From Eucalyptus grandis (lineage: Eukaryota > Streptophyta > Magnoliopsida > Myrtales > Myrtaceae): a DNA stretch of 64,000 nt. The translations under genes and the position numbers were made by a program. Below are positions 1 to 12,181 of the stretch, piece by piece (the stretch's first letter is position 1; each line of letters starts with the position of its first letter). The notes below the pieces were generated by a model that made no database searches, had not been told where the DNA came from, and was given only the letters and a program-made list of their open reading frames with translations. Location of the stretch: NCBI RefSeq assembly GCF_016545825.1, contig NC_052618.1:5819398-5883397 (forward strand), read 5' to 3'.

Positions 1-1303
1 AGTGGGTTCTCAAAATAAAGCGAAAGGCTGATGGCTCGATAGAAAGGCATAAGGCTCACCTTGTGGCGAAGGGGTATAATCAACAGGAAGATATTGATTA
101 TGAAGATACATTTTCTCCTGTATTGAGATTTACCTCGATTCGCATAATTCTGGCAATAGTGGCTAGTCTGGATCTTGAGTTACATCAAATGGATGTAAAG
201 ACTGCTTTCCTCAATGGAGAATTAGAGGAATAAATAAATATGGAACAACCTGTCGGTTTCATAGTGAAAGGCCAAGAAGGGTATGTCGACTTTGGGGGTC
301 GATATGGCCTTAAGCAATCGTCAAGACAATGATATATACGTTTTCATAATGCCATAATAGCATATGATCTTACAATGATAGATGAGGATCATTGTATATA
401 TATCAAAAGATCCAAGGATCAATTTGTGATCCTATCATTATATGTTGATGATATACTAATTGCCGGAAGCAATATGGAGTTGGTTAATACTTGTCAAGAG
501 ACAGTTGTCTTCCAACTTTGAGATGAATGATATGGGATTGTAAACCCATAAACACTCCTATTGCAAAAGGTGAAGGATTGAGCCATAGACTGTGTCCAAG
601 GACTCCACAAGAGAAGGAACAAACAAAATATGTTCCTTATGCTAGTGCTGTTGGGAGCTTGATGTATGCTATGATGTGTACAACACCCGACATATGCTTT
701 GCAGTTGGAATGATGAATAGTTACCAATCCAATCCAGGTCAAGCACATTGGAAAGCCGTTAAAAGAATACTAAGGTATCTAAATGGGACTGCTGATTATA
801 CGCTGAGTTATTATGGAAATGATCTGCGACTCTAAGGCAATTCTGATATTGATTGGGGAGGAGATTTAAATAAAAGGAAATCTACCTCTGGGTTTGTTCT
901 CTTACCGAATAATGGCACCATATGTTGGAGCAGTAAGAAACAAAAGTGTATAGCCTTGTCCACGATGGAAACTGAGTTCGTGGCATTATCGCGAGCGGTA
1001 TAAGAAGATGTTTGGCTTAAGAGATTATTGGATCATTTAGGTATTATTGGAAGTGCTGCAGATTTGTTATTAGTTAACTATGATAATCAAGCAGCAAAAG
1101 TGTACACTAAAGATCCAAATATCATGGCAAGACCAAACATATAGATACCAAGTATAATTTTGTCAATGATATGGTTGCACGAAAGGATGTGAACTTAGAG
1201 TACATACTACGCATAGAATGGTTGCAGATCCTATAACAAAGCCAATACCTAGAGATGTGCTTTGTGGCCATGTGAAATCTCTAGGACTGCGTAGAGACTG
1301 ATG
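1..1303 (+). pseudogene. Ty1/copia pol remnant (reverse transcriptase and RNase H)
   Basis: This is the 3' part of a copia polyprotein, which would copy element RNA into DNA (reverse transcriptase) and remove the template RNA (RNase H). It enters from the window edge at the start of the RT domain. Visible motifs are HLVAKGYNQ, then DYEDTFSPV, then [12 protein letters not shown] stop at 231-233 follows. The catalytic LYVDDILIAG is intact near 438-467. About 500-540 a deletion joins the end of RT to the connection segment (PINTPIAKGEG, then YASAVGSLMYAM). RNase H begins near 830 after another stop (833-835), with WGGDLNKRKSTSGF and later TMETEFVALS, and a further stop lies at 1142. The coding part ends near KSLGLRRD at about 1303. 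Several stops and the deletion show it is dead. Family assignment is secure; the lineage within copia is not determined. Confidence 0.93.
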
Positions 1304-2461
1304 TACTAAATATTGTAATTTCCCTAAGTGTTCACAATTTGATGAATTTGTGTTTTCATCATTAATGCCTATGAATCTTTGTATGATCTTTATGCATCTT
1401 AATGCTCAGTGCAATATTTTAAGTTGAGAAGTATGTCGGACAGATATAAGATTAGCCCACTCACACGGGTAATCGCCTCTATTTACTGTGTGATAAATAG
1501 AGATGAGACTGTTTTTAAGCTTATTATCTAGGTGATAATCGAGAGCTCAAGCTTAAAACACGTATGTCGCCTTAACTGAGTGTTAAGATGAGGACATAAT
1601 ACTTACTATGTTCGAAAGTAAAATAACCCACATATTTTACTTTATCTGTCTAAAATGCCAGATGTGAGTTCTGATGAATTTTGTGATTGAGTAGATACGT
1701 GAACTCAAGTTAGACATTAGGTATGTCTGAACTATCATCTGTACGGTATTGAAAAGTGTAGACATACGCTCCATGGGAAAGGAGTTAATACCGTAATACG
1801 TATTTCATACTACGTATGCATGAGACGACCAATAAGAGTGGCAAAAAGTTTGATCTCAACTTTTATGACGTGTGAGACTCTTGAGGAAAAGAGTTCCTCA
1901 ATTTTTTAGTCCCCTCCAAGACTCTTACTTATTCTCAAGATTTCTATTTAGTGTTTGCTATCTTAGGGTGTTGCCAATGGTCATGAGATGATTCGATCTA
2001 ATGGGGCATTTCTAGAAAAGCAAGCTGGACTGAAATTGAGAGTTTGAAGGAAAGAGGAAGATCGATTTTGGAGAATCACATTGTAGTTTTTGTATTCACT
2101 GGTCGACCAATTATGATTGTCTTTGTGATAATTATAATTGTGAATACAATATATATCATTGTTTAAAAGAGATTAAGAGAGATATAAATGTGATTGATCG
2201 ATCTAGGTACTGCATACTAAATCTACTGAGTGTGACGCTCATTATGAGCTGCTATATATTCCTAACAGATGTATAGCAACGAGCTCTCAAAGTATGCTGG
2301 TCGCACGGATTATTCACTGGTATGAATGTTGAAGAGAGGAAAAGAGAATTTTGTTCGGCCCACCATGTTAAGAGAAAGTCTATGATGGATTTTTCTCTGA
2401 TGAGGCTGAGTAGGGCCTGTCCGCCCATGTTGGTTTTGTACCACCATGTGCGAGTGGGAGA
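1304..2461 (+). other. Non-coding 3' internal region of the copia element
   Basis: This lies between the end of the pol relic and the 3' LTR and shows no credible ORF. It ends in a purine-rich stretch, GAGTGGGAGA (2452-2461), directly before the LTR, as expected for a polypurine tract that primes plus-strand synthesis. The stretch from about 2290 to 2330 is closely matched at 22119-22160, so a second relic of the same family sits 20 kb away. The internal extent is inferred from position. Confidence 0.6.
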
Positions 2462-2865
2462 TGATGGATTTATGAGATGGGCCTGAGTTGGCCCGTCCGC
2501 CCAAGTTGGGCCCAAAAAGCCCGGCCCACGGGAATAGGGCCTGTGGATGGGGGAAGGTATAAAAGAGAGAGAGAGAGAGAGACGCACCCTTTGGCACAAT
2601 CAACGTACGCTTCTCTCCCGCGCGTTTTCTCTCCCGAAGAACAGTAGGCATACGGCTTCTAATTTCTTCCCTTCAAGGCTTCATCGACCGGATTCTCTTC
2701 CTCCATTGACGACGGTGTTTAATCTGTGGCTAACAAGGTACGCTCGACTCCGTGGTGTGCTTTACGATCGGTGATACGTGTTTTTCCCGGGCTTCGTCTT
2801 CCGCATAGATTTAGGGACTCGATTTAGTGTCGAATCCGGTTGTCGGGGATCAGTCATTCCCAACA
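2462..2865 (+). repeat. 3' LTR of the copia element
   Basis: The repeat starts with TGATGG directly after a polypurine tract and ends with CCCAACA, giving the usual TG...CA ends of about 404 bp. A TATA-like GGTATAAAAG lies at about 2556-2565, followed by a GA tract, which suits an LTR promoter. The 5' LTR and its target duplication lie outside the window, so the right boundary rests on the terminal bases alone. A degenerate relative is present at 22207-22600, with similarity through the segment ending in GTGATAC. Confidence 0.65.
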
Positions 2866-3404
2866 TCTCTAAATAACGAAAACTTGGCTAGCGGCTATAG
2901 CACAAAAGGGCATTGTTCTAGCAAATATAAATCGATTTGAAAGGGACGAATGTCTATTAAAAAAGGAAAAAAAGAATGAAAGAGACAAAGTAAAGAGCAT
3001 AAGAAAATTAAACTTTTACTGTGGCTAATCCAATTCATTAGGTGCCAAGTGTCGACACCATACATTTGTAAAACCCTTCATTAGCAGGTGCATCGTACCG
3101 TTAAGAATTTATCAAATAAAAAGGCCTTGGAAGATAATTCTTTAATTTGTAGCGGATCCAACGAAGCATTGAGAAAAACTTCATTTGCGTAGTCTGACGT
3201 ACGAGTGTTATACCTTGTAGAATAAGGCCAGCATGATTCGACTAAGTGCATATGCATTTTCCTTCATTTAGAACTTAATTGACAAAATTAAAAAAAAAAA
3301 TTGAGACTAAATTGGTAAAAGTATAATAGATTTATAAATTTTTTAACTATTTTCTTGCACAAAATGGATAGTGTTTACTTCTATGCCCGCCACGTTTGCA
3401 TCTT
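2866..3404. other. Intergenic, nothing recognised
   Basis: AT-rich sequence with scattered stops in all frames. I see no gene, no clear repeat end and no partner elsewhere in the window. Confidence 0.5.
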
Positions 3405-6400
3405 GCTTCACATCTATGCTTGGTATAGGCAACCTCATAGGGCTTTGCCATGTGTCTCATGTTCATCAATAATTATTGTTTCGTTGACTATCAAAAAGAA
3501 GATGTAACATCTCAATATACCTTTAGGAAAAAGCTTTAGAAATGTGTTAAACTTATTGCACTTGTACCAATTTGGTCATAAATCTTGTGACCTAGAGTCA
3601 ATTCAGTCATTCAGGCTAATTTTGGTCAAATATTATTAACGTGGATGTTGGTGGCCTATGTGGTACAAACGGTACTAATATAGATAACTTTTAATTGTAA
3701 TATAGCTTTTAATCGGTTATTTAGCTGCAAAAATCCTAACACAATATGGGAAAAACCCATATGGCAAATCAAAATTCATATGTCTAGAGAAGAAGATGGA
3801 ATTTCACAGTAAGCTTATTTTTCTACTGAGTATGGAATCTTGATGTGAGTCTCTGTTTGATCCGCAAATGGAAATGAAGCAAAAGGAAGGAGATAAGCCC
3901 CAAGCCCATAGAAGAGTGCCTGTGCTCGGTCCTTGTAACAAGCTCCAATTCCAGTCACAGGTGTCTCAAAATGGTTTGTGCGGCTTCTACTACACAAGCT
4001 ATTTGCTTCGCACATATGCCTCGTGATAATCATTTTAGTTCTAGCTTCAAAATGTTTAGGAGGTTGAGTCCATTTCCATGTGCAGATGCTGCTGGAAGAT
4101 TGGCCTAACTAAATTCTTTCTCAGGAAATGCAATATCTCTATATTGCACTTCAAATACATGAGGTTATATTGAATGATTCATAAATACACACGCTCCTAA
4201 AATGACCACAATCTTGTTTGGTTAGTCAAGAGTGCAACTTTCGAAAGTCTGATCCAAGTGAGGCCGATCAAGTCCTCACATGTAGTGCTTGAGCATGACC
4301 CCATTCGGTAAACTCAGGGTTCGTGAATGGATTAGGCCTAGCGAACATTTGGGTACTAAGTGTGGTTGGTTTTGAGAGTTAGGACGTGCTTGGAGGGCAA
4401 TTTAGTCACTTTATGCACAAGGTTTTATCTCTAATACATAATGGCATTTTTAGAACTAAAGGAGAGAAAGTAGCGATGAACTAAAAGGGGAGGATTATAT
4501 ATAGTGTTTTCTCTATTAAAAACCTATAGTTCAGGCCTTGAAGTTTAAAACGATCAAAGTAAAATGTCCAAACAATTAGAAAACCAGAAAATTATGCCTT
4601 TAGATATCACATTGTGCAAAATATACAATTCTTATTTTTTGTAGCTAGAAGGTGCATATATATGTATAAAGATATATTTAGCGTGATTTTGTATTTCCTT
4701 TGATTAAAATTAAGAAATGAAATATAGTAGAATTATTATAACTAGAAAATGGTACATCAATCATTGAAATATCTCTCTTAATCAATTTCTATGTGTTGCA
4801 TACTATGTGTTCGGTCCATCTTTTTTTTAGAGAGTTTTGTACGCTTGGAGCCCATCTTAGTTTCCAAAAAATGACTGGTTGGCTAGATATTCCATTGTTT
4901 TGGGTCTATGTAAATATGCCCCATCAATCACAGAAGTTGAGCAAGAGAGAAAGGTGATATCATCTAGCATATCCATCTAAATGAAGTAATATATGTTGAA
5001 CATAAGAAACTTTCTTTTGGTTAATAACAATCTATAATCACTGCAAATTCTCTCATTGTTCAATATCATCCTCCATTTTTGTTTGAAACTTTAAGAAATT
5101 GGCTTGATGTGTTCTTATATGTTAAGTGCAGCATCATGTCACATGCCTTTTTTTTTTCTTTTTACATGGATTGCAGGATGAGTGTTGGCTGAGGAAAAAA
5201 AAATGTTATGCTGATGGTAGGGGTGAGCACCAAGTTTGGTACAAGAACTGGATTCAGCCGATCTAGACCAATCGGTTTAAGGTCGATTTTAAGAAGAAAA
5301 TGTTCAATTCTTGGTTTTGTGAACCTAGAACTGGCCTAGGATCATTTAGTTCCTAGTTCCAACACTGAAATCATTTCAACTAATCCGGTTCCCAAATTGA
5401 ACCGGTTCTTAAGCCTTTTCAAAAAATATAAATATTTTTTGCCCTTATAGAGAATCAAAATCATGGTCTTCAACATGAATAAATGCCAACATAACCGTTC
5501 GACAAACATATTTTTTCGTAGTGAGATTATACAACTTTTTATTTTTTATTAGTATTTGTTGTTTTACCTAAGAATAAAATTTTCCAAACTCGACCGGTTT
5601 GATTCACTATTTCAATCTTTTGAAACCAACACACCTTAAAATCAATCTTCAAAGCTAGTAGAGTTTTATTTTTATTTTTTCAAGTTAGTGAAATCAACTT
5701 TTTTCTCCGTTTTTTTTTTCCTTTTTATTTCTCGTCCTTTTTCCTCATTCCTCGGCTGCTAGTGCACTCCATCGATCATCACCGTCAATACCCGCACTAC
5801 AGCGATCACCTCCCTCCACTCTTCCACCCTCTCCATTTGTAATGTACTCCATTTTCTTTCCTCCCCAAGAGAATCAAAGACAATTGAATATTGACAATGA
5901 GGGACACAAAGTTATTGCTTCAAAGCAGATAAGTATATAAATATCAATACGTACCAAAAGATGAAAAGATCTCTAGGAATCAAATACATGTATTTTTTAA
6001 AAGATAAAAGTTAATAAAATAGCAGAAATCATTGGAATATTAGCAATAGCTTTCAAAAATGAATTTGTATAGAAGAGTTCGGCTAGAATGCTCTAATGTA
6101 GATAAGATCTTAAACAATATGTAAAAGATGCAATGTAATAATTAAAAACAAGTCGATAAATAAAGATGATCTAATTGGCATCTACTATACCCAACTCCAC
6201 GAATTGTTGAAACTCATAATATACGCAATTAAGATTGAAGATAAATTTGGATTTGGGTGAAAATGGAAGGAGCATCACTAGTGTTTCTCTCTAGTGACTG
6301 CCGCACCTATCATTTGGTGCTTGCATTGTGAGCCAAAAAAGAAGGTGGTTAATGTCATTTTAGGAAAAGAAATATAGAATTTCGGGTAACGTGCATATGT

Positions 6401-7010
6401 CCTAAATCAAAGGCCAAAAAAGAATATGGCTAAAAGAATTAAAAGAATTAAAAAAAAATTAAAAACCGAAGCTGAAAAATCGTGTCAGAAGAGAAGGTAA
6501 GTTATTGCCATTTTTTATGATTACGATATCGAAGGCCTTGGAAGGGAGAATACAGTTTAGCCGGCGCTTCTCCATGGAGTGGGTGGGGCCCGGTGCAACG
6601 GCGGTTGCATTCCGGCTTTACACGTTGGAGGCTGGAAGCCGTTGCGATCTTGAAACTCCTAGAAAACAAGATCCGACGGTCCCCCCACTTCGTACGGAGG
6701 AACTCAACGTGCCGACGTGGAAGTTTCTTGACCCCTGACGTGGGCCCCACTAGAAGAGACGTGAACTCGTGAAAGTCTCAAAATCGAATGGTAGTGCCTG
6801 CATTTTCCCATATTCCATTTTTTACCTAGTCAATTGTGTGTGGGGATGGGCAATTTAGCGTGTCATATTTACCAACGTATTGTTTCTCACATATTTTGTT
6901 TAATAGTGAAATATGAGCTACTTGCTACTATTGAGAATATTTATTGCTTCCAAAAGTAAAAGGAATTGCACAATTCAATTGTCCATAAGTGACCATTATA
7001 TGCTAGTTCT
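3405..7010 (+). repeat. Segmental duplication S1, copy 1
   Basis: About 3.6 kb that recurs in the same orientation at 47517-51915. The match runs from the phrase around CACATCTATGCTT to the AATTGCACAATT region near 6970. The copies differ by substitutions and short indels. Two larger differences occur: an (AT)n array of about 64 bp is present only in copy 2, and about 0.85 kb is inserted in copy 2 where copy 1 has about 100 bp of other sequence (6820-6920). A minus-strand ORF of 72 codons (3815-4033) is open here but not in copy 2, so I do not call it a gene. The stretch at 6540-6760 is GC-rich and promoter-like, with GACGTGGGCCCCAC at 6738-6751, but no gene follows. Confidence 0.85.
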
Positions 7011-7582
7011 TCTAGTTAGATTCTAGTATTGTTGATATTGTAGTGGATCAAGGAGAATACTCGTCTTGGTAGTGTGAACAAGGTCATGGCTCTTTCTGTT
7101 TATTTTCAAGAATATTTTTAGGCACTTACTAACATTTGATTCAACGGCTTTTGAGATTAAAATATAGTGATACATCCAATCAATTAACTAAGAATGATGT
7201 AGACTACTTCCTATGGCCGAAGTAATAGTCTTTACATATTCCCAAGGGGATGAGATGGGTGTCTTCCAGAACCCTAAATATTGCTATGTAAACTTATGTT
7301 CCTAAGTATCGTTTCATGAGTCATGGTCAGCTAAACTAATGAGGGATTTCCAAATTGTTAGAAATCATGTCACCCATGCATGTGCGATTAGAGCATTCAC
7401 TTTAGTGTCTTAATAAACCGTGGTATTGCGAGTGCTATGACTAGAAGGACAATTTAAGTCGTGCCTTGTTTTGTTTATAGATAGCTTACATTAAAAAAGA
7501 AAAAGAAAGAAAGTGTACAACATGTGCTATGTGGGATTCATGATAGATGGAGCAAAATGGTTGGTAAAGAACACATACATTA
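7011..7582. other. Intergenic, nothing recognised
   Basis: Unique in this window. It lies between the end of S1 copy 1 and the solo LTR, with no coding signal. Confidence 0.5.
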
Positions 7583-7587
7583 AACTC
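7583..7587. repeat. Target-site duplication, left (AACTC)
   Basis: AACTC directly precedes TGTTGACACC and is repeated exactly after the other end of the LTR at 10516-10520. A 5-bp duplication is standard for LTR retrotransposons. Confidence 0.85.
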
Positions 7588-10515
7588 TGTTGACACCTAA
7601 ATTTTGGCGACCTGTTTAGTTATTCATCGCGTTAAAAAAGGGGTTAATTTTATCCCTGAAAAAAGATTAATTAATTGCATAGCATATAGTTTTAGGTGCT
7701 TTATTTTTTAATTTGCATTTACATTAGGTCGGTGACAGATGGGCTCGAATTAATTGTTCAGAATTTTAATTTGATGAGTTGGGCTAAGCTCACGAAGTGA
7801 ACAAATCAGCCCAAGCCCGTATCCTTGGAGAGATTTTACATATTTATTTGTGCGAGATTTCAAATTTAAGAAGAATCCTCTTGCAATCCTGAATTATATC
7901 AAAAACAAATATTGCGTTCGAAGAAAGGAATTTTCGTGGATATGGATTTGGAAAAATTAAAACTCTAACTCGTGGCCTATAAATAGGTTAAATGCGTAGG
8001 GTTTAGGGGGCCGGACAAGAGAAATACGCGGTCACAAAGAAAGAGAACTCACGTTCTCCACGGTGGGGATCGGCAGTCATAATCTCAGAGCTCACTTGAG
8101 AGACACACGGGAGAAAGAGAGAGGAGGGTTCTCTCGGCCAAGCCATCGTATGGCTCTCCACCTTGCCGTCGCTGCTGCGTCAAAGCCACCACGATGAGTC
8201 ATTCCCATCCCAGCTGTTCTGAGGCCCCTTGTCGATTGGCTGTCCGGCCAAGGTACGATCTTCGACGACGATCACTCGCCAAGGAGCCTCCCGCGCCAAC
8301 GAAGACGACCGAGAAGACCTCGTTGGATTACTTGAAAAGAAAGCCCACGACAATCAGATTTCGTGGCTCCCATTAAGGTCCACTTGGCGATACTTGGAAA
8401 TCAAAAAGGAATGATGGAGAAAAATATATATTGCTGAACCATAGCAAAAGTTGCAATCTCCACAGTTTGTAGCAAATTCGGACAATTTTGCAATGCTGGT
8501 CCATCTCTTTCTGACGCGTACACGTTGCTCAGCCGCGCCTGACAATTTTCTTGTAGATTTTCCAGGTTCTCTTTGAACGTGCACCACAAGAAGCTGAGTC
8601 GAACTGAGGCCACGGAGCCCGCGACCATCCTGAGGTGATTCACCTCGAGACGATGTGTCGTCCTTGCCGCCGCCGATCATGTGGTGTCGCTTGCCACACT
8701 CACTGTTTGTTGTTCAAGCCGTCTTCAGGTCTCATAGAGCCCGTTCGGGATCCCATCACGACAACAACCGCGGAGATCCTTTGCCGTGGGTCCTCTTGGC
8801 GAGCGCTCCCGTCCTCACAGCTAACCGAGCGCCACCAAAATCCGGTCCCGATATCCAAGTCCGAGCTATGAGTCTCGCCGAGCATTACCATATTGCTTTG
8901 CGAGTAACTGTTCAAGTCCAAATATGGAAGCCAATATTCGAATAGGTAAAATCTTTGTCTATTTTGATTTCTGAAAATTATGTTTCCTTATTTGATATAT
9001 TCGTTGATGCACATTATTGAAATTCTTGATATGCTGAGATATTTGTGAACTCGAGTAACTTTCTAAATTGGGAAATTTTCCCAATTTCACAACGTGCATA
9101 TAATCGATAGTCTAATTTCCCGCTCGAAATATGACTCACAATCACACGAAAGAATCGCCAATCCGATCTCCTGCTTGAGATTCGATTTGCGATTTATGTA
9201 AAATTGGCCAACCCAATCTCCCGCCCGAGATACGGTTCGTCAATTTGGATATCTTGGTCTGATTTGCTGTCGTGCCGTTTAAGTTAATTTTATTCTCTTA
9301 AAAAAATCCAAAAAAAATGTAGGCTAGAGTTAGATTTGTTTCTTATTCTAGGGATTGCATATTTAGAATGGGGATTTTATTTCAAATTTTAAAATCAAAA
9401 ATCAAATCAATTAATTTAGGTTGCTGGTTCTTTCTTAATTTGGATTCCATGTTTAATTATTTGGTAATTATTAATTTCGAAGTTTAAAATAAATAAAAAA
9501 AGAGGAAAAAGGAAAAAAAAAATCATCATGCATATGTCATGTAGAATTAGGGCATATTTTGTACGTCATTACATATTAGGGTAAAATTGCATTTAGTTTA
9601 ATATAAGTTTGGGTATTTTCTTATATAGATTGCATTTTAGGATTATTTGGGTTAAGATAATATTTTAGTTTAAATCAGGATTTGGTTCAACCTAATTCCT
9701 AATACAAATTGAATAGAATCTTAATCTAATTAGATAATTTTCACATTTTATCTAATTCCGAGTTTCATGAAAAATACAAAAAAAAAATGTCTTAGAATAA
9801 ATTACCTCCATTCTCTAGGATAGATTGCATTTTTAGAAAAAAAAAAATGTCATGTAAATGTCATATAGGATTAGATTCATGAAATGCACGTCATTTAGAA
9901 ATTGTTATTAGGTCCACTTAATTAGAAATTGCATGACATTAGAATTATGTCATTTAGTTATATTGCATTGCATACTGCATGATTTTCATTAAATAAGTGA
10001 AAGCAAACAAAAAAAATTGCGTGTTAATTAGATATCATATCTAGGACTGTTATTGAATTCTGATCTAACAATACAGGTGCTTTCGTTGTAAGTTTTGCAA
10101 TTTATTCATTGTTTATTTGGGTGTTAAATTTGTGGTTTGTGTACTCGCATAGTCACCTCACATGTTAGGGAAATAGATTTAAAATCAATCCAAGCTACCT
10201 GCCAAACATTTTTTTTTCAAAATAAAAGAGAAAGGTACCGAAAGGGCGTTAGAGAAAGCTAGCGTAACCAAGTCCCCGAACTTATAAATCTCTGGTTCAT
10301 AGGAGTAAAGTAGATCTCCCGTTACTTTACTTAGTTTTTAATCGACCCACCAAAAATAGATTAGTGGCGACTCCTAATTAAAAAGTTTGCATGTTAAGAA
10401 CTTGAATCGAAAGTTGTGAATTGGTATAGGTTTGGGAGAGCCCGAGTTAAGTCTAGGCTTAACAATCCATTAGCCAAATCTTAGGTGGTTCACACCCGAA
10501 AAATTGGTCGTGACA
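7588..10515 (+). mobile_element. Solo LTR, Ty3/gypsy Tat/Ogre-like
   Basis: A 2,928-bp LTR with inverted ends: TGTTGACACC at the left and GGTCGTGACA at the right, flanked by the duplication AACTC on both sides. There is no gag-pol, so it is a solo LTR left by recombination between the two LTRs of a full element. A TATA box, TATAAATA, sits at 7978-7985, followed by a GC-rich, CT-containing transcribed leader, the normal layout of an LTR promoter. TGTTGACACC starts and long LTRs are typical of Tat/Ogre elements, and the family call rests on that. Small ORFs at 8194-8945 overlap one another on both strands and lack domains, so I do not call them genes. Confidence 0.85.
7978..7985 (+). promoter_or_regulatory. 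TATA box of the solo LTR
   Basis: TATAAATA inside the LTR, about 390 bp from its start, with GC-rich sequence following. This is the probable core promoter of the former element. Confidence 0.6.
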
Positions 10516-10520
10516 AACTC
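10516..10520. repeat. Target-site duplication, right (AACTC)
   Basis: Exact copy of 7583-7587 directly after the LTR end TGACA. Confidence 0.85.
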
Positions 10521-11046
10521 ACTGGATGGATTTGTCCCTCTTTATGTTTTGATGCAATCTTAGTGAGAATTTATTTATTTATTTTGTCTATGGTGGTTTG
10601 CTTCATTGTCATCTTATCATCGCCTTTTATCATGACTCACTTATTCGTATTGTATTTCATGATGTTTCCTAATCGTTAATAAAAAATTATGTTAGGATAT
10701 ATTTCTCTATTAGGGAGCTACCTTTTCTACTACCACCAATTTTTCACTTGTAACTTCACCACAAACAATTGTTATTTTTGTTAGGCATGGTGAGAAATGC
10801 ATACTTTCATATTGCTTTATTTTCTCCTTGAAAACACAAGAGTCAGGATGGAGCTATAATAACTGTCGACATGAACACATGATATTCGAATGATCTCTAA
10901 AGATATGCATGTAAAAAAAAAAAAGCTCAAGCATATGTTACCATTAGGCTTTTGAGCACTATGTTGGTTCATTTTTCCATTAAACCTAACTCTTGAGAAA
11001 TAGTGCAACTTGATCATCTATTTTCTTTCTCTTTTGCAACTTGTAG

Positions 11047-11180
11047 ATTATTACATGTCTGAGATTGACATGCAATCTTACATGATGCAGTCTATGCCAT
11101 ATAATGCATTTATTGATCACATGTATATTAATGCATGCAAGGATTTGATTCCATCTCATCTTATCTTCCTCAAAAGCAAG
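11047..11180 (+). pseudogene. Possible single exon of an unrecognised gene
   Basis: A 134-nt open stretch bounded by an acceptor-like TTGCAACTTGTAG and a donor-like CAAG/GTAAGAAA. The peptide has a low-complexity-free, gene-like composition, including EIDMQSYMMQSMPYNAF and CKDLIPSHLIFLKSK. I do not recognise the family. No convincing neighbouring exons were found between 10.5 and 12.0 kb, although short open stretches occur at 11536-11754 and 11803-11994. It may be an exon relic or chance. Confidence 0.3.
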
Positions 11181-12048
11181 GTAAGAAATTGATTTAAGGT
11201 ATTGCAAATTTCCACACCAAAGTTAACCATGTTTCATTGCTGAATTGCCATCTTAGACCTGAACTGGTGTTGGTGACTTTGCCTAGATTTCACATTGTTG
11301 CATTTGTGTATGAAACTCTAGGCTCAAGAAACCGACACTATGATAAAGCTGCAGAAAATAATTCTTGTTGAGGGCTTGAAACTCAAATAATTCTTGTCGA
11401 TAAAAGCAAATGGATTCCTCTTACGTTATTCGTTTAGAATTTCAATGTTATTCTGTTTCTGGAGTTGGGAGATTGGGTTTTGTAAATTTTAAATGTTTGG
11501 CTCGTGCATAAGAAAGAATTGAAAAGGTCAGACAGGTGTTCCAAAGACAACTTCTTGTTACTTATGCTTCTGGGCATGTAATTAACATATCATGTATGAC
11601 CTTAGGATATAGAATCTGCCCCATGTTTACTCAGCTCAGCTCTGGCAAAGAACGAGCAACAATTTTGCTGTATTATTTTTTGGACAAAGACAAACAAAAT
11701 TCAACTAAAAGAAAATACTATGCCGTAAGCCTAGATGATTATCCAAAAGATTAACCAAAAAATGAAACGTTAATTTATTGGCAGTTGATTTGGGCTTCGT
11801 AATTGCAGTCAGAGCTATTATTTTCAGTCATTCAATTAAACAATGTCAATGTTTCAATCCTAGGATTACTTAATATATCATTTTCTTCCAGCGCGCATGT
11901 GCAAATGAGCAAGAAAGAAAACGGACTATACATACTTCTTTCCAAAAAGAAGCAATTCTTCATCCCAATTTGTGGCGATCTTTGGCAGGTTTAGCGTACA
12001 ATAAATAAATAAATAAATGAGGAGGAAGAGGAGGAAGTAGAGGCCTTA

Positions 12049-12181
12049 TTACAAAAATTGAGATCCTTAGTAAATCTTCTTTAGATGAAATTGTCACTTT
12101 CTTTTTTCTTAATATCACTATAAGATGTATGTTTTATTACAAAAATTGAGATCCTTAGTAAATCTTCTTTAGATGAAATTA
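12049..12181 (+). repeat. Short direct repeat at the left edge of S2 copy A
   Basis: The same segment of about 45 bp, beginning ATTACAAAAATTGAGATCC, occurs at 12049-12093 and again at 12137-12181, 88 bp apart. The second copy touches the left boundary of duplicated segment S2, so it may mark the junction. Confidence 0.7.

Noticed and set aside
3815..4033. 72-codon minus-strand ORF
   Set aside because: The reading frame is broken in the S1 copy at 47.9-48.1 kb and no family was recognised.
8194..8945. Several ORFs of 60-108 codons in the solo LTR
   Set aside because: They overlap on both strands in the GC-rich leader of the LTR, lack domains, and lie in a non-coding part of the element.
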